Part shown: in pieces, positions 28,546 to 38,200 of the stretch
Numbering within the stretch: the stretch's first letter is position 1
Layout of the letters: every line of letters starts with the position of its first letter
NCBI GenBank assembly: GCA_029245865.1
Contig: JAQWOM010000034.1
Coordinates: 62,001 to 126,000 of the forward strand
Length of the DNA: 64,000 bases
Direction of reading: 5' to 3'
From: Planctomycetota bacterium
GTDB taxonomy: Bacteria > Planctomycetota > B15-G4
The notes under the pieces: generated by a model
Database searches by the model: none
Told to the model about the DNA's origin: nothing
Seen by the model: only the letters and a program-made list of their open reading frames with translations
Program-made: the position numbers and the translations under genes

Positions 28546-29625
28546 CTACTCATCGGCCAGACAGCCATTCCTCCTGAAGTGTTCCAGGACAGCTTCTGTG
28601 TCCGGGTTCTGGATGACCCCGAATTCGGTCACAATTCCGGCAATATGCTCGTGTGGCGTGACATCAAAGGCGGGGTTGTAGACCGCGACATCGGCCGGGG
28701 CATTGAGCCCTCCGGTGTATCCACGGCGAATCTCATCAGGGTCCCGCTGCTCGATAGGGATGTCATCCCCATGGGCAGTGTTCAGGTCGAACGTGGACGT
28801 GGGGGCCACCACGTAGAACGGAATGCCGTGATGCTTGGCCAGTACAGAGACCGAGTAGGTGCCGATCTTATTGGCAGCGTCTCCGTTGGCTGCAATGCGG
28901 TCGGAGCCCACGAAAATCTTTTGAATGCGGCCTTCTTTCATGACCTGGCCGGCCATGTTGTCGCAAATGAGAGTCACGTCGATGCCGGCATTGTGCAGTT
29001 CCCAGGAGGTGAGCCGGCTGCCCTGATTCAGAGGACGCGTCTCGTCGGCGAAGACGGCAAAGGTCTTGCCCTCTTCTTGCGCGGCAAAGAACACCGCGAG
29101 AGCTGTGCCGTAGTCGGCGGTCGCGAGCCCTCCTGCATTGCAGTGCGTCAGAGCGGATTCTCCTTCGTGAAGGAGAGCGGCTCCGTGCTTCCCGAGTCGC
29201 CGGCAGATGTCACGGTCTTCGGTCCAGATCGCCTTGGCTTCGTCGAGAAGTCTTTGCTTGAGTTCGGGGACCGAGATGTCGCCGGCGGCATGGGCGACGC
29301 GCCTCATGCGGTCAAGGCCCCAGAAGAGATTGACTGCTGTGGGACGCGATGAACTGAGGTAGTCGACCGTTTTTTGAAGATCCTCAAGGAATGCGCTGGC
29401 CGAGGTCGCCGTGGAATTGCGCACACCCAAAACAGTGCCGAAGCCTGCCGCAACGCCAATCGCTGGAGCGCCGCGAACCGCGAGACGCTTGATGGCATCC
29501 CACATGTCCTCCTGCGTCTGACAATCGATCTCTTTGAACTCTGCGGGCAGCAGGGTTTGCTCAATGAGGCGGCAGCAGCCGTCGAGGTCTCCGATCCAGT
29601 GAATCGTGTCGGGATGTGCCGTCAT
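28546..29625 (-). CDS. mtnA: Methylthioribose-1-phosphate isomerase
   Basis: 359 aa. It converts 5-methylthioribose-1-phosphate to methylthioribulose-1-phosphate in methionine salvage. Family motifs are VRGAPAIGVAAGFG, the active-site Cys in THCNAGGLATADYGTAL and the catalytic Asp in VGSDRIAANGDAANKIGTY. The ATG at 29625 has AGAGGGA about 7 nt upstream; the longer open frame runs into purE and is rejected. It follows purE by 4 nt, so it is in the purC-purE operon. Confidence 0.96.
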   Translation of the reverse strand: MTAHPDTIHWIGDLDGCCRLIEQTLLPAEFKEIDCQTQEDMWDAIKRLAVRGAPAIGVAAGFGTVLGVRNSTATSASAFLEDLQKTVDYLSSSRPTAVNLFWGLDRMRRVAHAAGDISVPELKQRLLDEAKAIWTEDRDICRRLGKHGAALLHEGESALTHCNAGGLATADYGTALAVFFAAQEEGKTFAVFADETRPLNQGSRLTSWELHNAGIDVTLICDNMAGQVMKEGRIQKIFVGSDRIAANGDAANKIGTYSVSVLAKHHGIPFYVVAPTSTFDLNTAHGDDIPIEQRDPDEIRRGYTGGLNAPADVAVYNPAFDVTPHEHIAGIVTEFGVIQNPDTEAVLEHFRRNGCLADE

Positions 29626-29629
29626 GTCT

Positions 29630-30145
29630 TTATCCCTCTTGCGCGTCGCGTAGCTTCTTGGAGACCGCCAGGTCTTTGGCGAGGACAGCTTCCCGCATGG
29701 AAGCCTTGTGCTGATCAAGCGCCTCGGCCAGGGACGAGTCGGCCACGGCCATGATGCGTACGGCAAGAAGAGCCGCATTTTTCCCACCCGCTTTATTGGC
29801 CGCCACAGTTGCCACGGGGATCCCGCTTGGCATCTGAACAACGGACAGCAGGGAGTCCAGGCCGCCCGCAAATCCCGTCGGTATGGGGACTCCGATGACA
29901 GGCAGGGTGCTTGCCGCGGCCAGCACACCAGCCAGGTGTGCTGCTCCGCCGGCGACGCCCACGATCACCTCGACGCCAGCTGCTCGGGCACCTGCTGCCA
30001 ACTCGCCTACATGATCGGGTGTCCGGTGAGCCGAGAGAATGCGGACGTCAAAAGGAACCTTCATCGACTTCAACTGTTCGAAGCCGGATTCCACGTGGGG
30101 GAGATCGCTGTCGCTCCCCAGGACCCATAAGACGCGAGGCTTCAT
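29630..30145 (-). CDS. purE: N5-carboxyaminoimidazole ribonucleotide mutase
   Basis: 171 aa class I PurE, which converts N5-CAIR to CAIR. Motifs GSDSDLPHVE, ILSAHRTPD, GVAGGAAHLAGVLAA and GVPIPTGFAGGLDSLLS are conserved, including the catalytic His of SAHRTP. It overlaps purC by 4 nt and is followed after 4 nt by mtnA. No purK is adjacent, though class I PurE normally requires PurK. Confidence 0.97.
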   Translation of the reverse strand: MKPRVLWVLGSDSDLPHVESGFEQLKSMKVPFDVRILSAHRTPDHVGELAAGARAAGVEVIVGVAGGAAHLAGVLAAASTLPVIGVPIPTGFAGGLDSLLSVVQMPSGIPVATVAANKAGGKNAALLAVRIMAVADSSLAEALDQHKASMREAVLAKDLAVSKKLRDAQEG

Positions 30146-31047
30146 GACACGGGTTCCGTAAGGCGGCTCTCGATATCAATGTAACGCGCCCGAGCCTTGT
30201 CGAGCACTTCGATGGGAAGCTCGGGGGCTGGCGGGGTCTTGTCCCAGTTCATGGCAAGCAATGTGTCGCGGACGATCTGCTTGTCGTAGCTGTCCTGGCT
30301 TCGCCCTGGCTCATAGTCGGCCTCGAGCCAGTAGCGGGACGAGTCGGGTGTGAAAACTTCGTCGATCAATGTCAGTTGATCTTGAACGAGTCCAAACTCG
30401 AACTTGGTGTCAGCCAGCAAGATGCCGCGCTTACGCGCGTGGGCTGCAGCACACTCGTAGAGAGCGAGCGAGAGCGCGCCAGTTCTTGTCGCGAGGTCGA
30501 CACCGATGATGTCGCCGAGCTGCGCAATCGAAATGTTCTCGTCGTGCTCTCCCATGGGCGCCTTGGTGCTCGGCGTCAGGAGTGGCTCGGGAAGACGTGA
30601 ACTTTCTTTCAGGCCTTCGGGAAGCTTGTGCCCGCAGACCATGCCCGTTTCCTGGTACTCCTTCCAGCCAGAGCCCGCGAGGTAGCCGCGAACGATGAAC
30701 TCGGCCTTGAGGGGGGTCGCTTTCTGAACGAGCATCGACCTTCCCTCCAGGGCCTGCTCGTGAGCAGCGACTGCCGGAGGCATCTTGCTGACGTCTGTTT
30801 CGATCACGTGGTTTTGCACGAGGTCGGCGGTCAGGTCGAACCAGAACTTGCTCAGTCGAGTGAGGATCTTGCCCTTGCCGTCAAGTCTCTGAGGGAGCAC
30901 TACGTCAAAAGCCGAGAGGCGGTCGGTTGCGACCAGCAGCATTCGGGTTTCGTCGATGGCAAAAATATCTCGCACTTTGCCCTGGTGGAGTCTGTGCAGG
31001 CCCTCCAGGTGTTCTTCAGGTGCGGTTTCTGTGGTCTCGGTGCTCAT
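30142..31047 (-). CDS. purC: Phosphoribosylaminoimidazole-succinocarboxamide synthase
   Basis: 301 aa SAICAR synthetase, the longer (about 300 aa) subtype. It joins CAIR and aspartate with ATP. Visible motifs are GKVRDIFAID, LLVATDRLSAFDVVLP, VRGYLAGSGWKEYQ, TPSTKAPMGEHDENIS and LADTKFEFGLV. The ATG at 31047 has GGAG upstream and gives the family N-terminus. It is first gene of purC-purE-mtnA and is divergent from galE across about 205 nt. Confidence 0.97.
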   Translation of the reverse strand: MSTETTETAPEEHLEGLHRLHQGKVRDIFAIDETRMLLVATDRLSAFDVVLPQRLDGKGKILTRLSKFWFDLTADLVQNHVIETDVSKMPPAVAAHEQALEGRSMLVQKATPLKAEFIVRGYLAGSGWKEYQETGMVCGHKLPEGLKESSRLPEPLLTPSTKAPMGEHDENISIAQLGDIIGVDLATRTGALSLALYECAAAHARKRGILLADTKFEFGLVQDQLTLIDEVFTPDSSRYWLEADYEPGRSQDSYDKQIVRDTLLAMNWDKTPPAPELPIEVLDKARARYIDIESRLTEPVS

Positions 31048-31252
31048 CTGCACTCCGGTAGAGAAAGATGTTTGAGGCAATTGGCGGATCATACCGGAAG
31101 GCAGAGTCCGGGATCGACCACACCTTCGCCTTCCGAGGGGGGGAATCTGGAGGCTATGCTGGGGGCCTGATGTCGCCCCCAAAACACCGCACCCTCAGGT
31201 TTAGAATCGCACCGCTCCCGGCCTCCGCTCCGCCGTGCGGAGTGCTCCTCTG

Positions 31253-32200
31253 ATGCTGCTTGTCACGGGCGGTGCCGGGTACATCGGGAGCCATGCCACG
31301 CGCGCCCTGGCCGCGGCTGGGCATGACGTCGTGGTCTACGACGACCTCTCCGAGGGCTTCTCGGACGCGGTGCTGGGTAAGCCCCTGGTCGTCGGGGACA
31401 TCCTTGATACGGAGAAGCTGCAGAAGACTCTCAAAGATCATGCCGTCGACGCGGTTCTCCACTTTGCGGCACGTTGCTACGTCGGCGAATCCATGCAGAA
31501 GCCGGATCTCTACTGGCGAGTCAATCGAGACGGGACCCGGTCGCTGCTGAAGGCCATGGCAGGTGCGGGGGTGGGTAAGCTCGTTTTCTCGTCAACCTGT
31601 GCTGTTTACGGCGTGCCAGACAGCGTTCCGATGCATGAGGACACTCCTCATCGTCCACTGAGCGTTTACGGCGAGACCAAGGCCGCCATGGAAGGGGAGA
31701 TCGCCGATTCCGATGTGGAAGCCGTTGTCTTCCGGTATTTCAACGCCGCCGGGGCCAGCAGCGATGCCGTGCTGGGCGAGCGTCACGATCCCGAGACCCA
31801 TTTGATCCCTCTGGCGCTCATGGCCGCCCGGGACGGAGCCACGCTGACGATCAACGGTGACGACTACCCCACACCCGATGGAACTTGTGTGCGGGACTAC
31901 ATCCATGTGATGGATCTCGCAGACGCGCACGTGGCGGGTGTCCAGCGCCTCCTTGCGGGAAATTCAGGACTCACGGCGAACCTGGGGAGCGGACGTGGCT
32001 ACTCAGTTCTCGAAATCGTGGAAGCTGTTCGCCGGGTGACCGGGCGGCCCTTGGCCACTCAGGTGGGGCCGCGCCGCCCCGGTGATCCACCCGCCCTGTA
32101 CGCACGTGCCGAACGAGCCGAGAGCGAACTCGGCTGGCGGCCGCAATTCACGGACATCCAGGTCATTGTTGAGCACGCATGGCGAGCCCTCCGCGACTGA
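31253..32200 (+). CDS. galE: UDP-glucose 4-epimerase
   Basis: 315 aa extended short-chain dehydrogenase. It has the NAD loop VTGGAGYIGSHATR, the active-site Ser in VFSSTCAVYG, the Tyr-x3-Lys in YGETKAAME and the C-terminal sugar-nucleotide domain (RDYIHVMDLADAHV, PRRPGDPPALYA). An ATG start with GGAG about 9 nt upstream is chosen over a GTG 18 nt earlier. It is first of a long run of co-directional genes. Substrate range (Glc/Gal or GlcNAc/GalNAc) cannot be told from sequence. Confidence 0.95.
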   Translation: MLLVTGGAGYIGSHATRALAAAGHDVVVYDDLSEGFSDAVLGKPLVVGDILDTEKLQKTLKDHAVDAVLHFAARCYVGESMQKPDLYWRVNRDGTRSLLKAMAGAGVGKLVFSSTCAVYGVPDSVPMHEDTPHRPLSVYGETKAAMEGEIADSDVEAVVFRYFNAAGASSDAVLGERHDPETHLIPLALMAARDGATLTINGDDYPTPDGTCVRDYIHVMDLADAHVAGVQRLLAGNSGLTANLGSGRGYSVLEIVEAVRRVTGRPLATQVGPRRPGDPPALYARAERAESELGWRPQFTDIQVIVEHAWRALRD

Positions 32201-32958
32201 TTGTCCTGGGTTCCGGAACTTCGGTGCCTCGCGCCGACCGGGCGACCAGCTGTTACCTCGTGGATCCGGGTGATGGACGAGCTGTGCTCGTGGACCTTGG
32301 TCCGGGATCCCTTCACCGGGCGGCTGCGGCTGGTTACGACCTGGATCATCTGCACGGGGTCTTGATGACCCACATCCACCCCGATCACAGCGCCGACCTG
32401 GCGGCACTCGACTTCGCCCTGCGGCATCCGGGGCCTCGAGCAGGGCTGCCTCCGCTGCCCGTCTGGGGGCACGCGGCCGTGACGTTGCTCCATGCGCGTC
32501 TCCGAAATGCCTGGCCAGGATGGCTCGGAAGTGGCCCGGAGCGCCTCGACATGCAGGTGATCGGGCCAGGCGAACTCGAGGTGCCGGGGTTCACGAAGGC
32601 CGAGGCGTTCCAGATTTGCCATGCCGAGAGCTCTCTGGGCTACCGGCTGACCCTCCCAAACGGCTTCCAGGTCGCCTTTTCAGGTGATGCCTCGGAAGGG
32701 GCCCAGCTGGAGGAACTGGGCCATCAAAGCGATCTGTTCGTGCTGGAAGCGGCTGCTCCTCACGAAAATCCTGTGCGAGGGCACCTGTCGCCCGAGCGGG
32801 CGGCGGCTGTTGCCTCCTCCTGCCAGGCCAAACATCTGATGTTGACGCACTTCTACCCCGAGGTGCTGGCAGATCCAGTCGAGCCCCGAGTTCGCACAGC
32901 ATTTGAGGGTCGGCTCAGCCTTGCTCAAGATGGGATGATCATCGAGCTCGTGTGCTGA
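32179..32958 (+). CDS. Metallo-beta-lactamase fold hydrolase, RNase Z-like
   Basis: 259 aa. It begins PRLIVLGSGTSVPRADRATS as in RNase Z and relatives, with the zinc motif THIHPDHSAD (HxHxDH), a second-site aspartate in FSGDAS and a late His in LMLTHFYPE. The gene starts 22 nt inside galE. A tRNA 3'-processing role is possible, but the RNase Z exosite arm is not evident, so only the fold and a di-metal hydrolase activity are assigned. Confidence 0.85.
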   Translation: MASPPRLIVLGSGTSVPRADRATSCYLVDPGDGRAVLVDLGPGSLHRAAAAGYDLDHLHGVLMTHIHPDHSADLAALDFALRHPGPRAGLPPLPVWGHAAVTLLHARLRNAWPGWLGSGPERLDMQVIGPGELEVPGFTKAEAFQICHAESSLGYRLTLPNGFQVAFSGDASEGAQLEELGHQSDLFVLEAAAPHENPVRGHLSPERAAAVASSCQAKHLMLTHFYPEVLADPVEPRVRTAFEGRLSLAQDGMIIELVC

Positions 32959-32990
32959 GTCTGTCAAACGACGCCTTCTCGGATGACGTG

Positions 32991-34424
32991 ATGCTTTCGA
33001 CGGTCCTGTGCTTCGCTCTCGCGCTGGTCGGAACGGGTGACTCCGTTGAGGAGATCCTGGAGCGTAAAGCTCTCCGAGGCGCTTCGATTTCCGTGGCTGT
33101 TATGGATGCGCAAACCGGCGAGCGCATCTTCTCGCGTGATATCGATGCGCCGCGCACTCCGGCCAGCAATCAGAAAGTCCTGACAACTGCTGCAGCCATT
33201 TCTGAGCTAGGCCCTGACTATCTCTTCACGACGCGGCTGTTAGGCAATGGGCAGGTCAGCAAGCAAGGCGTCCTGTCTGGAGACCTGATCCTGCGTGGAG
33301 GAGGCGACCCCTGTCTTCGAGCCGACGCACTTCAAGGCCAAGAGATCGAAGATCCTGCGCAACTGCTTGCGGAGCTACTCAAGTCACGTGGTCTTACAAG
33401 AATTGATGGCGCCCTGGTGCTCGACGATGAATTTCTCGATCGACAGTGGGTTCACCCGGATTGGGAACAGACGGATCTAGATTTTCCATATGCCGCTCCG
33501 GTTAGTGCCCTTTCGATTCACGGGAACTGCATGCCCATCTCATTGGATGGGCGAGGGTCCGGCAGTGAACCCGCAGGGAAGCTGGCCACAAGCGCACCAG
33601 GCTACTCACTTCGAAATGAAGTGAAGTGGGCCTCTGGAGGGAACACATTTGTGGTGGGTGCGATGCGGCCGGACGACGGTGGAGTGATTCGCCTGCGCGG
33701 TCGTATGAGTCACGGCGTCGAATCGCGTGCGCTACGCGTTCCCGTTCGCGACGGAGCGCTGCTCTTTGGTCGCTGCCTTGTGTCGGAACTCCGACGTCAG
33801 GGCATCACCGTCCGTGGTGGCATTCAGCGCGAGGGCGGTGCCGCTCGAGGGCTGGGAGCTGACAGCGAACTTGTCCGTCTCGAGACACCGCTGTCTTTGG
33901 CTGTGATTCTTGCCAACAAAGAGAGCGACAACTCAATCAGTGACCATCTGGCGAAGGTTGTCGGGGCTGAGGTCCTGGGCGACGGGTCGTTTGCTGGCGG
34001 GGCTCGCGCCGTCAAAGACTTCTTGAGGGACGTCGTCGATGTGACCACAGTCGGCTTTGCGATGTCAGATGGCTCGGGGTTGGCGCGCTCAAACCGAGTG
34101 ACGGCGAGGCAGATGGTTGACACGCTGGTCACCATGAATCAAGCGGCACCGGGGGTCCGCGATCTCTTCATCCGTTCTTTGCCTGTGGCGGGGCTAGACG
34201 GCTCGTTGAGAGATCGCTTGACGCAGCCACCGTATCTGGGGTCTGTGCGAGCAAAGTCTGGCTACATCCAAGGGGTGTCGGCTTTGTCAGGCTATGCCTC
34301 AACATCCTCTGGCCGCCTTCTCGCTTTTTCCATTCTCATCAATGACGTCCCGAAGGGCGTGAGCAATCGACTCATGAAAGCCGTTCAGGACGACATCTGC
34401 AGGGATCTCGTCGACCGCTTCTAG
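32991..34424 (+). CDS. dacB: D-alanyl-D-alanine carboxypeptidase/endopeptidase (PBP4, family S13)
   Basis: 477 aa with an N-terminal signal (MLSTVLCFALALVG). The three penicillin-binding motifs are present: SxxK as S59-N-Q-K62, SxN as SDN near 312 and K-S-G near 422 (RAKSGYI). The large insertion between the first two motifs is typical of PBP4. It trims or cleaves peptidoglycan cross-links in the periplasm, which argues for a peptidoglycan wall in this organism. A GTG 39 nt upstream is possible but would spoil the signal peptide. Confidence 0.93.
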   Translation: MLSTVLCFALALVGTGDSVEEILERKALRGASISVAVMDAQTGERIFSRDIDAPRTPASNQKVLTTAAAISELGPDYLFTTRLLGNGQVSKQGVLSGDLILRGGGDPCLRADALQGQEIEDPAQLLAELLKSRGLTRIDGALVLDDEFLDRQWVHPDWEQTDLDFPYAAPVSALSIHGNCMPISLDGRGSGSEPAGKLATSAPGYSLRNEVKWASGGNTFVVGAMRPDDGGVIRLRGRMSHGVESRALRVPVRDGALLFGRCLVSELRRQGITVRGGIQREGGAARGLGADSELVRLETPLSLAVILANKESDNSISDHLAKVVGAEVLGDGSFAGGARAVKDFLRDVVDVTTVGFAMSDGSGLARSNRVTARQMVDTLVTMNQAAPGVRDLFIRSLPVAGLDGSLRDRLTQPPYLGSVRAKSGYIQGVSALSGYASTSSGRLLAFSILINDVPKGVSNRLMKAVQDDICRDLVDRF

Positions 34425-34433
34425 ATATCGCAC

Positions 34434-35237
34434 TTGAACCACGACATCCCTCAACTCCTGGCATTCGCTGTGGAGACCGCCCGTTCAGCAGGTGAGGTCA
34501 TCATGCGACATGATGCCCTCGTGCCACATGGCGACCTCGTGCTCAAAGGCATGCGCGATCCCGTCACCGAGGCAGACATTGCTTCAGAGCGCCACATCGT
34601 GGGGCGCATCCGGGAACGTTATCCAGACGACGCAATCTACGCGGAGGAGGAGACGCGAGACGATGCACGTGACGGGCTGACGTGGTACGTGGACCCCATA
34701 GACGGCACCGTGAATTTCAGTCAGTCTCACCCATTCTTCGCGGTGTCAATCGCCCTGTTTGACGGCCAGACACCACTGGTTGGTGTGGTGCACGCGCCAA
34801 GGTTGCAGGAGACCTTTGCTGCGGGCAGAGGCCTGGGCACGACACTCAACGGGACTCCTGTGAACGTCTCGTCCAAAAAGGCCCTCATCGAAGCGGTGCT
34901 TGCCACCGGGTTCAGTTACCAGCGCCACGAGCTGGTGGACAACAACGTGGACCACTTCAACGACTTCATTCTCAATGTGCGGGGGTTGCGGCGCTGTGGA
35001 TCGGCAGCGCTTGATCTTGCCTACACGGCGGCAGGGCGACTCGATGGTTACTGGGAGCCCCACTTGCGCCCCTTTGACGTGGCAGCGGGAGCACTTCTGG
35101 TCTTGGAGGCGGGGGGTGTGGTCACCGATATGTCGGGAGGTGACGACTGGCTCCACGGCGGAAAGATTGCGGCAGCGCCGAAGACGATGCACGCCTTGAT
35201 TCTTTCTCAGCTCGCCGATCCCGGAGGTGATCCGTGA
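34434..35237 (+). CDS. Inositol monophosphatase family protein (SuhB/CysQ-like)
   Basis: 267 aa. The Mg-binding motifs of the family are intact: acidic triad E71-E73 in AEEETRDD, DPIDGT at 87-92, and WEPHLRPFDVAAG near the C-terminus. It dephosphorylates inositol phosphate, or in relatives PAP or fructose bisphosphate. The substrate is not decidable here. The start is TTG with no evident Shine-Dalgarno; the next downstream starts would remove conserved N-terminal residues. The last codons contain the ribosome site of uvrA, and the genes overlap by 4 nt. Confidence 0.9.
   Translation: MNHDIPQLLAFAVETARSAGEVIMRHDALVPHGDLVLKGMRDPVTEADIASERHIVGRIRERYPDDAIYAEEETRDDARDGLTWYVDPIDGTVNFSQSHPFFAVSIALFDGQTPLVGVVHAPRLQETFAAGRGLGTTLNGTPVNVSSKKALIEAVLATGFSYQRHELVDNNVDHFNDFILNVRGLRRCGSAALDLAYTAAGRLDGYWEPHLRPFDVAAGALLVLEAGGVVTDMSGGDDWLHGGKIAAAPKTMHALILSQLADPGGDP
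35223..35233 (+). promoter_or_regulatory. Perfect 11-nt Shine-Dalgarno of the double uvrA
   Basis: GGAGGTGATCC is complementary over 11 nt to the conserved bacterial 16S 3' end (GGATCACCTCC). It ends immediately before the GTG start at 35234, with 6 nt between GGAGG and GTG. It is unusually strong compared with neighbouring genes and fixes the start. Confidence 0.85.
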
Positions 35238-38200
35238 CCTTGCGAGACGTCGTGGTCAAGGGCGCGCGAGAGCACAACCTGCAGGGCGTGGACGTGACCA
35301 TTCCGCGTCTCGCGTTGACAACGATCACGGGAGTCTCGGGCTCCGGCAAGAGCTCTTTGGCATTCGACACAATCTATCAAGAGGGACAGCGACGTTATGT
35401 CGAAAGCCTCTCGTCGTATGCGCGGCAGTTTCTCGGGCGTATGGAAAAGCCCAAGATCGACCAGATCGACGGGCTCTCTCCGACGCTCCTGATCGACCAG
35501 AAAACTGTCAACCGCAATCCGCGCTCTACAGTGGGAACAGTCACTGAGATCTACGACTCGCTTCGGTTGCTGTTCGCACGCATGGGCATTCCGCACTGCA
35601 CGGAGTGTGGTCTTGAAGTCAAAGCTCAAGCGGCCGACAGCATTGTCGAGACGATCTTTGAGCGCTGGAAAAACAAGCGCGTCTCTGTTCTTGCGCCGAT
35701 CGTGCGTGATCGCAAGGGGACCTACCGCCGAGATATGGAGGGCTGGCGACTCAAGGGTTACACGCGCATCTGGGTTGACGGTTCGGAGCGTCGGCTCGAT
35801 GAGGAAATCGAACTCGTCCGCAACGAGCGACACAGTCTTGAGTTGGTCATCGATCGGGTGCGATTGGAAAGTGATCGGAAAGGTCGACTTGGGGAGGCTG
35901 TCGAGACCGCTTGTAGGCTCGCAGATGGCTTTGTCTATGTGCGAGCGGGGGCTGAGGATCCAGTTGCCTTTTCAACTCGAAACACTTGCCCTGAGGGCCA
36001 CGGAGATTTCCCGGAACTCGAGCCACGCCTTTTCTCGTTCAACTCTCCGCATGGCGCCTGCGCGGCCTGTGAGGGCCTGGGAAAGCGACGTCAGCCAGAC
36101 CCCGACCTCCTGATTGCTGACGCCTCTCTGTCGATTCGCGAGGGCGCGCTGAAGGTCAGCAATAAGTCTGGCTACATGAGCTATGTGCGCCTTGGGGCCA
36201 AGAGCCTGCAGGTCGTGTCAAAAACCTTCGATGTGGATCTGGATACGCCCTGGGAAGATCTGCCCAAGAAGGCTCGGCGCTTGATGCTGTATGGGTCTGG
36301 TGAGCGGGAAGTCACGCTCGAATGGGATTGGAGTTCGAAGGATGGTGCCAAGACCGTGCATGGGTCAGACACCAAGCCCTTCGAAGGGCTCATTCCTGCC
36401 ATCGAGCGGCACATCGGTCTCCCCGGCTTTCGCCAGGTGGAGCGGTTTCTTGCCACGCGCATTTGTGCGGAGTGCGGTGGCACTCGACTGAATGCGTCTG
36501 CGCGATCCGTGACGGTTCGTGACAAGCGACTCGATGAAATTTCTGCACTGACAGTGGAAGAAGCCCGGAGTTTTTTCGAGGGGCTTTCGCTGGAAGGGCG
36601 GGAGGCATTGATAGGCAAGCCTGTCGTGCGTGAAATCACCAAGCGCCTTGAGTTCCTCGACCATGTCGGTCTTAGCTACTTGTCCTTGGACCGCAACGCG
36701 CGCTCGCTGTCCGGCGGCGAAGCTCAGCGTGTCCGTCTTGCTACGCAAGTTGGTTCGGGCCTGCAGGGTGTCCTTTACATACTCGACGAGCCCTCGATCG
36801 GTTTGCACGCGCGGGACAACCAGCGCCTTATTCGCACGCTGCATCTGTTGCGCGATCGAGGCAATACGGTCCTTGTCGTGGAGCACGACGAGGAGACAAT
36901 TCTCGCCAGCGATTACATCATCGACATTGGCCCCGGAGCGGGAAGTCTGGGAGGGCATGTGCTCGGGGCGGGGACGGTGTCCAGTGTGCTGCGCGGCGAG
37001 CGCACCTTGACGACGGACTATCTGACCCATCGTCGCTCGATCGAGATTCCCGCCGAGCGGCGTGCGGGCAGCGGGAAGATGCTGTCTGTGTTGGGTGCCT
37101 CGGCCCGCAATCTCGACGGCCTCGATGTGCATTTCCCACTCGGTTGCTTGATTGCGGTGACGGGCGTTTCGGGCTCAGGCAAATCCACTCTCGTGGACCA
37201 TGTTTTGCGGCGCGGCCTGGCTCAAACTCTTCATCGATCTGAAAAGATCCCCGGCGAGCATCGCGAGATCACAGGCGTCGAGCACATCGACAAGGTCATT
37301 GAAATTGACCAGCAGCCCATCGGGCGCACGCCACGCAGTAACCCGGCCACTTACACAGGCGTGATGGACCTGATTCGCGATGTCTTTGCGAACACGCCAG
37401 AGGCCAAGGTTCGTGGGTATGCGAAAGGTCGCTTTTCTTTCAACGTGAAAGGTGGTCGTTGCGAAGCCTGTGAGGGTGCAGGCGTGAACACGATCGAAAT
37501 GCAGTTTTTACCGGATGTCGAAGTGCCGTGTGAGGTCTGCGACCGGCGGCGTTACAACAGCGAAACGCTGGAAGTCCAATATCGTGGATTGTCTGTTGAT
37601 CAGATTCTAGACATGACGATCGACGAGGCTTTGGTGTTCTTTGAGCACCATCGCAAGTCTGCCCGCATTCTTCAGACGCTTCACGATGTGGGTCTCGGCT
37701 ACGTTCGGCTTGGCCAACCATCCACGACCTTGTCTGGCGGTGAAGCACAGCGCATGAAGCTGGCTTCAGAACTCTGCCGGCCGGCGACGGGTAAGACTCT
37801 GTATGTGCTGGACGAGCCCACCACGGGGCTGCATTTCGAAGACATTCGGGTGCTTATTATTGCCCTGCAACGGCTGGTCGATGCAGGGAACACCTTGATC
37901 GTGGTGGAGCACAATCTGGATGTCGTCAAGGTCGCCGACCACATCATCGACATGGGGCCTGAAGGCGGTGGTGGTGGGGGGCTTGTCGTGGCTTGTGGGA
38001 CGCCAGAGGAAGTTGCTCTCAGTAAAAAATCGCACACGGCACGGGCTCTCAAACCATTGCTCAAGCCGCAAAAAGTGCGCGTGCCTGTAACCCAACCAGG
38101 AAGGCGGAAGCAAGCAGTCGCACCGCGGGCCCTGGTCGTAAAGGGCGCGGCCCTGCACAACCTGCAGGGAGTGAACGCCAAGATTCCCCATGGTTCGCTC

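Noticed and set aside
31161-31180. GGGGGC/GCCCCC palindrome between purC and galE
   Set aside because: Six-base G/C arms are expected by chance in GC-rich DNA, no T-tract follows and no promoter alignment was found.
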